The notes below the pieces were generated by a model. The model was not told the origin of the DNA, ran no database searches, and saw only the letters and a program-made list of their open reading frames with translations. From Candidatus Omnitrophota bacterium (GTDB lineage Bacteria > Omnitrophota > Gorgyraeia > Gygaellales > Profunditerraquicolaceae), in assembly GCA_028717045.1 (NCBI GenBank), contig JAQUON010000027.1, positions 1 through 14,230 on the forward strand: a stretch of DNA of 14,230 nt, given 5' to 3'. The position numbers and the translations under genes are program-made. Shown here piece by piece: positions 1 to 6,583 of the stretch (positions are counted from its first letter, which is position 1; every line of letters begins with the position of its first letter).

Positions 1-318
1 TCGCCTTTTTCGGGCAGGATTACGCTTGAGGTGAGGCCCGAAGATACGCCCGAAGGTATCTGTACTTCGTCGGGGACAGTAGGCCATTCGCTGAGTTTCG
101 GCTGCGCTGATAGCGTTGCCATTGTCTCCAGGAACGCTGCATTAGCTGACGCGGTTGCTACGGCGTGCGCAAACCTTGTAAGCGGTACGCAGGATTTGGC
201 CAAGGCCGTTGCCTTTGCGCGTTCGGTTGGCGGCATCAAGGGGGTAGTGATAATAGTTGAGGGCAGCCTTGTCAGCTGGGGCAGCATCGTATTCTCGGTA
301 AAAAGGCCGGAAAAATAA
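1..318 (+). CDS. UPF0280 family (ApbE-like) protein, 3' part only
   Basis: The frame is open from the first base, so the gene starts upstream; 105 C-terminal residues and the TAA are visible. The segment around EGICTSSGTVGHSLSFG, followed by an Ala-rich helix (ALADAVATACAN) and a GIKGVVIIVEG...SWG ending, matches my memory of the C-terminus of UPF0280 proteins. These are relatives of the ApbE flavin transferase fold known from archaea and some bacteria, with no settled function. A GTG at 31 could be mistaken for a start, but the family-like sequence already runs through it, so an internal codon is more likely. No terminator with a G+C-rich stem was found after the stop. The call rests on remembered family pattern, not on a search. 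Confidence 0.75.
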   Translation, partial: SPFSGRITLEVRPEDTPEGICTSSGTVGHSLSFGCADSVAIVSRNAALADAVATACANLVSGTQDLAKAVAFARSVGGIKGVVIIVEGSLVSWGSIVFSVKRPEK

Positions 319-419
319 TAATTTTCAAGAACCGCCGACAGCACCGCAATTTTTTTTAAAAAAATTATTTTCTCGACGGGAAGAACGCCATTTTTACCGT
401 AAATTATTATAAAAAAATC

Positions 420-448
420 TTGACAATGCATAGTATATACAGTATGAT
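420..448 (+). promoter_or_regulatory. sigma70-type promoter for the ligase/aminomutase operon
   Basis: TTGACA (420-425) is followed by exactly 17 bases and then TATGAT (443-448). The -35 box is perfect and the -10 box matches five of six. Transcription would begin near 455, giving a leader of about 100 bases before the ATG at 554. The region from 319 to 419 upstream is A+T-rich and contains no gene I can support. Confidence 0.85.
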
Positions 449-464
449 ACAGATAATAAAAATA

Positions 465-553
465 GAGGATGGAGGTTGAAAACTTAAATTGAAAAAATAG
501 GAAGTACTTACAGGGCTCTTGATTTTAGAAGGAGCCTATTTTTTTAAATCCTC
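465..553 (+). promoter_or_regulatory. structured 5' leader with terminator-like hairpin (candidate attenuator)
   Basis: Three nested complementary pairs can be read directly. GAGGAT (465-470) pairs with ATCCTC (548-553), which abuts the ATG at 554. AAAAAATAGG (492-501) pairs with CCTATTTTTT (535-544). CTCTT (516-520) pairs with AGGAG (530-534). Alternatively GGGCTCTT (513-520) pairs with AGGAGCCT (530-537, with G-U wobbles) around a 9-base loop, followed by a run of seven T (539-545), which is the form of an intrinsic terminator. The second and the terminator forms share bases 535-537, so they compete. A seven-codon ORF (469-492, ATG to TGA) lies at the 5' side. No known riboswitch class was recognised. 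The pairings are seen; a regulatory role is inferred. Confidence 0.5.
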
Positions 554-1546
554 ATGAAAACCATAGGCTTAACGTACGATTTAAAGACAGATTATAAGTT
601 CAAAGACGACGACCCGCCCGATGCAGCCGCGGAATTCGACCATCCCTCTACCATTGACGTAATCGCCGACGCAATAGAATCCCAGGGTTTTAAGGTAAAA
701 CGCATTGGAAATGTTGAGAGCCTTTTGGAAAAGGTAGATACCCTTAACGTGGATATGGTATTTAATATCTCTGAAGGGATCTCCGGGCGGAACCGCGAAT
801 CCCAGGTCCCGATGCTGCTTGAGATGCGCAATATCCCTTTTGTGGGCGCAGATGCGCTTACGTTGGGAGTAACCCTCGATAAAATTATGGCGAAAAAAAT
901 CTTTATCGCCGAAGGGATACCCACGCCTAAATTTTTCGAGGTCAAGAACATCGCGGAAAACCATTTGCACATCGACCATCTTAAATTCCCTTTGATCGTA
1001 AAGCCGCGCTTTGAAGGTTCTTCAAAGGGCTTAAGCGAATCCTCCCGGGTCGAAAGCATAGACGAACTTAAGAAACAGGCCGAGTACATCATCTCTTTCT
1101 ATAAACAACCCGCGCTCGTAGAAGAATTTATCCGCGGGGAGGAACTGACGGTCGCTCTTATAGGCAACGACCCGCCTGAAGTATTGCCGCCGGTCCACAT
1201 CAAGATTGACGGCAGATATAAACTGCACGATAAATTTTATACCTTTGAGCGCATTACTTCAGACAGGCTGGAATATGTCTGCCCGGCGCGCATCAGCCAG
1301 GAGCTGAAAAAGGAACTCTCCGAGCTGGCCCTGAAAGTATATGACACGGTTGAATGCAAGGATTTCGGGCGGGTGGATTTCAGGGTTGACGAAAACGGCA
1401 AGCCCTATGCCCTCGAAATCAACCCTTTGCCTTCCTTGTCCACCGAAGACGTATTTATGGTGGTGGCAAAGGCGATAGGCATTACCTACGAAGAGATAAT
1501 CGGCCGGATATTGCGTAGCGCCTTTAAAAGGTATAACCTCAATTAA
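554..1546 (+). CDS. D-Ala-D-Ala-ligase-like ATP-grasp amino acid ligase (copy 1)
   Basis: This 330-residue protein has the fold pattern of the Ddl branch of ATP-grasp ligases, which join two amino-acid-like substrates through an acyl-phosphate with ATP. The N-terminal domain ends near NISEG (71-75) and NIPFVGAD (93-100). The ATP-binding part shows FPLIVKP (145-151, with K150) and a glycine/serine loop EGSSKG. Further on are EEFIRGEELTV (190-200) and the metal-binding region FGRVDFR (271-277) and EINPLPSL (288-295). True Ddl enzymes carry an H-G...G-E-D-G pattern where this protein has SEG...GRNRES, so D-Ala-D-Ala synthesis is unlikely and the substrate is unknown. The ATG at 554 is forced by an in-frame TAA at 545-547. 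The nearest Shine-Dalgarno-like AAGGAG (529-534) is 19 bases away inside a hairpin, so initiation may be unusual. Stop and the next ATG are directly adjacent (TAA-ATG). Confidence 0.85.
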   Translation: MKTIGLTYDLKTDYKFKDDDPPDAAAEFDHPSTIDVIADAIESQGFKVKRIGNVESLLEKVDTLNVDMVFNISEGISGRNRESQVPMLLEMRNIPFVGADALTLGVTLDKIMAKKIFIAEGIPTPKFFEVKNIAENHLHIDHLKFPLIVKPRFEGSSKGLSESSRVESIDELKKQAEYIISFYKQPALVEEFIRGEELTVALIGNDPPEVLPPVHIKIDGRYKLHDKFYTFERITSDRLEYVCPARISQELKKELSELALKVYDTVECKDFGRVDFRVDENGKPYALEINPLPSLSTEDVFMVVAKAIGITYEEIIGRILRSAFKRYNLN

Positions 1547-2542
1547 ATGAAAGTAGCGCTTACTTACAACCTGAAAAAGGAAGACGAAAGCAAGCCTGCG
1601 GATTATTTTTCCGAATTTGATTCCGAAGAGACGATCCAGGCTATCGCGTCTGCACTTTCCACAAAGGGCCACTCGGTAATTTCAATTGACGCTGCGCAAC
1701 GTGACATATTTACCTGCCTCAAGCGCCATGCACCCGATATGGTATTCAATATCGCCGAAGGAGCTTCCAATAGGCTGCGTGAATCAGAAATTCCGGCGAT
1801 ACTCGATTTTTTAAAAATTCCCTATACCGGCTCAAACACAGTCGCCTTGGCCCTGGCGCTTAACAAAGGCATCACCAAAAAAATCCTCAGGGCGGACAAT
1901 ATTCCTACTCCGCCTTTTCAGATTTTCATAAAAGGCAACGAGCCGCTTAATCCGGCGTTGCGTTTCCCCCTCATTGTGAAGCCCAACCGGGAAGGTTCCG
2001 CAAAGGGTATCAGCGTCAGCAACGTCGTGAAGACACCTGAAGCCCTGTATGCCAAAATCAAAGAGATTATTGCGCTCTATAAGCATGAAGCGCTGGTTGA
2101 GGAGTTTATTGATGGCAGGGAGCTGACCGTTGGTATCTTAGAAAACGGCAAAACCACGGTGCTGCCTATCCTTGAGATCGATTTCTCTACGTGCCTGAAG
2201 AGCGGTGAATATTTTTATTCATGGCGGATGAAAGAGTACCAGGGCGATGCGGAGATGGGTCTTACTCCCACTTTTCACTGCCCGGCAAACCTCGACAAGG
2301 AGATAGAGCAAAAGATAAAAGACGTTGCTTTAAGGACCCACCGCGCTGTTGGGTGCCAGGATATATCACGTACGGATATCCGCTTAAGCAAAGAGAATAT
2401 TCCCTACGTGCTTGAGATAAACCCCCTGCCCGGCCTTAACCCAAAAGAGTCAAATTTTCCTTTGATGGCGTATGCGGCAGGCATGAAATACGAGGATCTT
2501 ATAGAGGCGATATTGTTAAGCGCCTCGGAAAGGAAGGGTTGA
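1547..2542 (+). CDS. D-Ala-D-Ala-ligase-like ATP-grasp amino acid ligase (copy 2)
   Basis: This 331-residue paralogue of the upstream gene shares its layout: LTYNLK at the N-terminus, NIAEG (68-72), NRLRES in place of the Ddl GEDG motif, IPYTGSN (91-97), FPLIVKP (140-146, K145), EGSAKG, EEFIDGRELTV (185-195), SRTDIRL (274-280) and EINPLPGL (290-297). The two differ widely outside these motifs, so the duplication is old and the copies probably have different substrates or act in sequence. One difference is a longer segment between about 215 and 245, with aromatic residues (YFYSWRMKEY), in the region where Ddl enzymes contact substrate. The start directly follows the upstream stop, indicating translational coupling. 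It is annotated as an amino acid or peptide ligase of unknown specificity rather than as ddl. Confidence 0.85.
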   Translation: MKVALTYNLKKEDESKPADYFSEFDSEETIQAIASALSTKGHSVISIDAAQRDIFTCLKRHAPDMVFNIAEGASNRLRESEIPAILDFLKIPYTGSNTVALALALNKGITKKILRADNIPTPPFQIFIKGNEPLNPALRFPLIVKPNREGSAKGISVSNVVKTPEALYAKIKEIIALYKHEALVEEFIDGRELTVGILENGKTTVLPILEIDFSTCLKSGEYFYSWRMKEYQGDAEMGLTPTFHCPANLDKEIEQKIKDVALRTHRAVGCQDISRTDIRLSKENIPYVLEINPLPGLNPKESNFPLMAYAAGMKYEDLIEAILLSASERKG

Positions 2543-2543
2543 A

Positions 2544-3743
2544 TTGAGCAATAGTCTGCACAGTAATCCGCTGGCTTCCGAGCATCAGAAAACAATACAG
2601 GAATCCGCAGTAACCACCCGTCCTTCGCGCAGGCCGCTCGATTATCAACAGATAAGCCTTTTTAAGGACGTCAATCCCCTGGATTGGGAAGATTGGCATT
2701 GGCAGCTGAAAAATCGCATTTGTAAACTTGAGCAGGTTTCCCAGATAATAAAACTTACACCGCAGGAGGAGCAAGGAATAAAAAATGCCAAAGGCAGGAT
2801 GGCTATGTCGGTAACACCTTACTGGGCTACCCTGGCTGACCCAGACGACCCTACCTGCCCTATCAGGCGCCAGTGTATCCCCACTTCCCATGAGTTCAAG
2901 ATCAGCCCCCACGAAATGGTTGATCCTTGCGGGGAAGATAATAATTCTCCTGCCCCGCACCTGGTGCACCGTTATCCCGACCGCATACTCCTGCTTGCAA
3001 CCGAATCGTGCGCTATGTATTGCCGGCATTGTACGAGGCGCAGGCTTGTAGGCCACGTGCAGGAATCGGAGAACTACTCGAATAAATGGGATGCGGCGCT
3101 TGAATATTTACGCTCCAACAAAAAGATCCGCGACGTGCTCATTTCCGGAGGGGACCCTCTTCTCCTTGAGGACGGAGTTCTGGATGAGTTGCTCAAAAAG
3201 GTGCGAAGTATTCCCCACATAGAATTTTTGCGCATCGGCACCCGTATCCCGGTGACACTTCCTCAGCGCATTACCGACAATCTCATTGCGACCCTGAAGA
3301 AATATGCCCCGCTGTGGATTAGCATACATTTTAATCACCCGAAAGAAATAACCAAGCGTACCAAAAATGCATGCGGGTTACTTGCTGACGCGGGATTCCC
3401 CCTCGGCAGCCAGACGGTACTGCTCTCAGGGATAAACGACAGGCCCTATATTATGCGCAGGCTTATGCAGGAGCTTTTGAAAATAAGGGTGAGGCCCTAT
3501 TACATATACCAGTGTGACCTGGTACGGGGCACACAACATTTCAGGACCCCGGTGAGCGTAGGCATTAATATCATAGAGAAGCTCAGAGGGCATACCTCCG
3601 GCTATGCGGTTCCGGTATATGTGATTGATGCCCCTGGCGGCGGCGGCAAGATACCCATCGGACCTAACTATATTCTTTCGCAGGCAAAAGGCAAATACGT
3701 CATCCGAAACTATAAGAATAAAGTCTATACCTACCTAGAGTAG
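2544..3743 (+). CDS. kamA: lysine 2,3-aminomutase-family radical SAM enzyme (KamA-like)
   Basis: The 399-residue protein carries the radical SAM cluster motif CAMYCRHC (C156, C160, C163) followed by TRRR, SGGDPL (201-206), YIYQCDLVRGTQHFRTPVS (about 320-338) and PGGGGK (364-369), whose K369 should hold PLP. Family members interconvert alpha- and beta-amino acids using SAM, a 4Fe-4S cluster and PLP in the cytoplasm. D325 and D362 occupy the positions of the two aspartates that hold the lysine side of the substrate in clostridial lysine 2,3-aminomutase, and R165 that of the carboxylate-binding arginine. I recall that the glutamate 2,3-aminomutase branch has other residues at the two aspartate positions, so lysine (or a similar cationic substrate) is favoured. 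The protein ends where the clostridial enzyme continues into a zinc-binding Cys tail, which is missing. A TTG start at 2544, two bases after the upstream stop, is supported by AGGAAGGG at 2531-2538. It is the third gene of the operon. Confidence 0.9.
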   Translation: MSNSLHSNPLASEHQKTIQESAVTTRPSRRPLDYQQISLFKDVNPLDWEDWHWQLKNRICKLEQVSQIIKLTPQEEQGIKNAKGRMAMSVTPYWATLADPDDPTCPIRRQCIPTSHEFKISPHEMVDPCGEDNNSPAPHLVHRYPDRILLLATESCAMYCRHCTRRRLVGHVQESENYSNKWDAALEYLRSNKKIRDVLISGGDPLLLEDGVLDELLKKVRSIPHIEFLRIGTRIPVTLPQRITDNLIATLKKYAPLWISIHFNHPKEITKRTKNACGLLADAGFPLGSQTVLLSGINDRPYIMRRLMQELLKIRVRPYYIYQCDLVRGTQHFRTPVSVGINIIEKLRGHTSGYAVPVYVIDAPGGGGKIPIGPNYILSQAKGKYVIRNYKNKVYTYLE

Positions 3744-3763
3744 CAGCCTTCCTTTTTTAAAAG

Positions 3764-3798
3764 AACGGGACAAGCTCATTTTACTTGACCCGTTTTTT
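3764..3798 (+). terminator. intrinsic terminator after the KamA-like gene
   Basis: AACGGG (3764-3769) pairs with CCCGTT (3789-3794) and CAAG (3771-3774) with CTTG (3784-3787), with one A-A mismatch between the helices and a 9-base loop. A T run reaches 3798. It lies 20 bases after the stop codon and closes the three-gene operon. Confidence 0.9.
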
Positions 3799-3813
3799 CA
3801 AGTAGTATATAAT
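3785..3813 (+). promoter_or_regulatory. sigma70-type promoter upstream of the EF-G-like gene
   Basis: TTGACC (3785-3790), a 17-base spacer and a perfect TATAAT (3808-3813) give a start near 3820 and a 40-base leader. The -35 box lies inside the 3' arm of the preceding terminator hairpin, and the spacer carries its T run. Confidence 0.8.
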
Positions 3814-3859
3814 AATACTCCCTTGTTTTTATCCTTAACACATAAGGAGATTATTGCCT

Positions 3860-5815
3860 ATGAGTGCCAATAACAAAAGAAGCATCATCCTCCTAGGGCA
3901 TGCCCAATCCGGTAAAACCTCCCTTTCAGAAGCGCTGCTGCATGCCTGTAAGGCCACCACCCGCAAAGGAGCGGTTGCTGATGGCACGACAGTCAGCGAC
4001 TACAGCCCCGACGAAATAGAAAGAAAAAGCTCCATTAATTCAGGCCTCTTGTACTGTGATTATAAAGAAAGCAGAATTCAGATTATCGATGCACCCGGCT
4101 ACGCGGATTTCTTCGGTGAGGTTATTTCGGGCGTAAGGGCGGTAGACGCTGCGCTGCTGGTCGTTGATGTGACGGCTGGCGTTGAGGTCGGTACCGAACG
4201 GGCCTGGCAGATGCTTGAGCAGGCTAATTTACCCGGTTGCATATTTATAAATAAAATAGACAAAGAAGGGGTAAACCTTAACAAGGTTATCGCAGAAATC
4301 AGGGAACGGCTTTCCAAGGGGGCGGTTTGTGTAGATTCGTTTGAATCCGCAGAGCTCGTTGAAACTATTGCCGAGAGCGACGACAAGCTTCTTGAGAAAT
4401 ACCTTGAAGGCACAAAACTCTCTCAGGAAGAATTGATAAAGGGGCTAAAAGAGGCGGTGATAAAGCGTAAAATATTCCCCGTCCTTGCCGGTTCTGCCTT
4501 GGCCGATAAGGGGATATCTGAATTATTGGAAGTAATATCCCGTCATATGCCCAGTCCCCTTGAAAGGCCGGCCATAGACGCAAAGAACCCCTCCGCACCC
4601 GATGAGAAAAAAGAGGTGGTTGCGCAGGAGGGGGGGCCTTTAAAAGCCTTTGTCTTTAAGTCCATTTCCGATCCTTATGTAGGGCAACTAACGCTTCTGC
4701 GCGTATTTGCCGGCACCCTGGTAGCGAACACCGGGTTCTATAACGTCAATAAAAAGACCAAGGAAAGGATAGGCCCGATTTACATCCTGCAGGGTAAGGA
4801 GCAGCGCTCGGTTGAATCAGCAGCGTGCGGCGATATAGTGGCGATAGCAAAGCTTAAAGAAACCAGCACATCTGATTCGCTATGCGAAGAGAAGGACCAG
4901 GTATTGTTTGAACCCATTGTATTCCCGGAGCCGGTCATTTCGGCTTCAGTGAAACCTAAATCGCGCCACGACGAAGATAAAATCTCTGGCGCCTTAAGTA
5001 AGCTCGCCGCGGAAGACCCGACCTTTAAGATAAGCCACGACCCGCAAACAAAAGAATTAATTATCTCCGGGCTCGGAGATCTACATCTTACGATTATGGT
5101 CGAGAGGATGAAAAAGCGGTTCAACGTCGAAGTTGATTTAGGGACCCCTAAAGTTTCCTATAAAGAGACGATTACCAAGAGCGCTAAAGTCCAGGGGAAA
5201 TTTAAGCGCCAGTCAGGCGGCCGCGGCCAGTACGGAGATGTGTGGATTGAGATCAACCCGCTTGAGCGCGGCAAAGGGTTTGAGTTTGTGGATAAGATTT
5301 TCGGCGGTGCAATTCCCCGCAATTACATCCCTTCCGTGGAAAAGGGGGTTTCACAGGCATGCCTGGAAGGCGCAGTAGCCGGTTATCCGATAGAAGACAT
5401 CCGCGTGACGCTCGTTGACGGCTCCTACCACGAGGTTGACTCATCCGACATGGCGTTCCAGATTGCCGGGGCAATGGCTTTAAGAAAAGCTATACTGGAA
5501 GCAGGGCCGGTACTTCTTGAGCCTATTATGGACGTAGACATTACCATACCGGAAGATTATCTCGGCGCGATTTCCGGAGACGTTAACTCCCGTCGCGGCC
5601 GGATCATGGGTATGGATATAAAAGGCAAATTGCAGGTGGTGAAAGCCCAGGTTCCCCAGTCAGAGATGTTTACGTACGCAAACGACCTGCGCTCGCTTAC
5701 CGGCGGCAGGGGCTCATACAGCATGCGCTTTTCTCATTATGAAGAAGTTCCGCATAAAATAGCCTCGACCATTATAAACAAGTACCAAGAAAGCAAGAAA
5801 CAGGAAGAACAGTAA
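3860..5815 (+). CDS. elongation factor G-like GTPase, EF-G-2 type
   Basis: This protein of about 651 residues is a translational GTPase of the shorter EF-G-2 class (Thermus EF-G-2 is about 658 residues; classical FusA about 690-700). Visible motifs are G1 GHAQSGKT (13-20), the DYSPDEIERKSSI switch I region, G3 DAPGYADF (77-84) and G4 NKID (131-134). Later regions follow the EF-G order, including KPKSRHDEDK and LGDLHL in domain III, GGRGQYGDVW in domain IV and a GGRGSYSM segment near the end. DAPGY, rather than DTPGH, and a serine where switch I normally has its threonine fit the EF-G-2 branch. The ATG at 3860 is preferred, with AAGGAG at 3844-3849 ten bases upstream; an in-frame TTG at 3854 would add two residues and sits only four bases from the Shine-Dalgarno. 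The cellular role of this branch is poorly defined; it probably acts on the ribosome. Confidence 0.92.
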   Translation: MSANNKRSIILLGHAQSGKTSLSEALLHACKATTRKGAVADGTTVSDYSPDEIERKSSINSGLLYCDYKESRIQIIDAPGYADFFGEVISGVRAVDAALLVVDVTAGVEVGTERAWQMLEQANLPGCIFINKIDKEGVNLNKVIAEIRERLSKGAVCVDSFESAELVETIAESDDKLLEKYLEGTKLSQEELIKGLKEAVIKRKIFPVLAGSALADKGISELLEVISRHMPSPLERPAIDAKNPSAPDEKKEVVAQEGGPLKAFVFKSISDPYVGQLTLLRVFAGTLVANTGFYNVNKKTKERIGPIYILQGKEQRSVESAACGDIVAIAKLKETSTSDSLCEEKDQVLFEPIVFPEPVISASVKPKSRHDEDKISGALSKLAAEDPTFKISHDPQTKELIISGLGDLHLTIMVERMKKRFNVEVDLGTPKVSYKETITKSAKVQGKFKRQSGGRGQYGDVWIEINPLERGKGFEFVDKIFGGAIPRNYIPSVEKGVSQACLEGAVAGYPIEDIRVTLVDGSYHEVDSSDMAFQIAGAMALRKAILEAGPVLLEPIMDVDITIPEDYLGAISGDVNSRRGRIMGMDIKGKLQVVKAQVPQSEMFTYANDLRSLTGGRGSYSMRFSHYEEVPHKIASTIINKYQESKKQEEQ

Positions 5816-5859
5816 CGTTATGCAGCTCTTCCTTATTTCTTGAAAACCAGGGCCTTGCC

Positions 5860-6561
5860 ATGAAAATCGGAATTGTCTCAATTTCAGATATCCCTGAGGG
5901 CACGCGCGCGATTAAAGATGAGCGCCTCGATGCGGTGCATGCACTCACCAAGTCGAAGAAAAAGACCTATTGCTCGGTCGAAATAGTCACGGAGGCTGCA
6001 CTTTTAGAGGCAGACGTACTTTTAGTGCACAAGGATTCCCTCGCCGACCTTATTTTAAAAGACCTGGAGTTTGTGGAGAACAGATTATCCCGCGCCTCGG
6101 ATGAGCCAGAAAAAGCAATACTGGGAAAATTGAAGGCCGTACTTGAGAGCGAACATTGTGTCTTCGCAAGCGTGGTAAGCGACGAAGAGAAGCGCTTGCT
6201 TTGCGGATACGGGCTCCTGACTAACAGGCCAATAACCCTCTTTATGCCGCAAGAACAGCCTGATTATAACGCAGCCCTCTTTGGGGCGCTGCACGAAGGG
6301 GGCTTCATCAATTTCCTGACTACAGGAGAAAAGGAATCACGCTCGTGGCTGATTAAAAAAGGCGCGACCGCCTGGGAAGCCGCAGGGGTAATTCATTCGG
6401 ATATCCAGAAAGGTTTTATCCGTGCCGAGATTATCAGTTACGATGATTTTATCCGCTCGGGCGGGGAAACACAAGCCAAGCAGGCAGGCAAATTGCGCCT
6501 GGAGCAGAAAGAGTATGTTATGCAGGACGCGGATTTAGCAAATTTCCGCTTTAACAAATAA
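5860..6561 (+). CDS. YchF-derived protein with DUF933/TGS domain and degenerate G domain
   Basis: The last 85 or so of 233 residues match the C-terminal DUF933 (TGS-like) domain of the universal ribosome-associated NTPase YchF/Ola1: LTTGEKESRSW (153-163), EAAGVIHSDIQKGFIRAEII, SYDDFIRSGGE and LRLEQKEYVMQDAD...FRFN. The N-terminal part aligns only loosely with the YchF G domain (DERLDAVHALTKSKKK, ADVLLVHKD, LKDLEFVENRLSR). There is no P-loop, no G3 DxAG motif, and the G4 NxxE is replaced by MPQE near 129-132. YchF is normally about 363 residues, so roughly 130 are missing, including the P-loop start and much of the part between G4 and the TGS domain. The frame is intact and the TGS domain well kept, which argues for a functional non-NTPase protein, not a pseudogene. 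It starts 44 bases after the EF-G-like gene with only a weak Shine-Dalgarno (CAGGG), and lies 22 bases before purH. Confidence 0.85.
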   Translation: MKIGIVSISDIPEGTRAIKDERLDAVHALTKSKKKTYCSVEIVTEAALLEADVLLVHKDSLADLILKDLEFVENRLSRASDEPEKAILGKLKAVLESEHCVFASVVSDEEKRLLCGYGLLTNRPITLFMPQEQPDYNAALFGALHEGGFINFLTTGEKESRSWLIKKGATAWEAAGVIHSDIQKGFIRAEIISYDDFIRSGGETQAKQAGKLRLEQKEYVMQDADLANFRFNK

Positions 6562-6583
6562 GAAACAGCGGGGAGTTAGAAGA

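Noticed and set aside
348..366. A/T palindrome AATTTTTTTTAAAAAAATT after the UPF0280 gene as a terminator
   Set aside because: It has no G+C stem and almost no loop; in A+T-rich sequence it is weak evidence for termination.
469..492. Seven-codon leader ORF as a classical amino-acid attenuator peptide
   Set aside because: It contains no run of lysine or other regulatory codons and its Shine-Dalgarno is nearly in contact with the ATG, so it is mentioned in the leader but not called as a gene.
2221..2415. 64-codon + strand frame inside the second ATP-grasp gene
   Set aside because: It is fully inside a strong gene in another frame and resembles no known protein.
3854..3859. TTG start for the EF-G-like protein
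   Set aside because: It is only four bases from the Shine-Dalgarno and would add just two residues before a well-placed ATG; kept as an alternative only.
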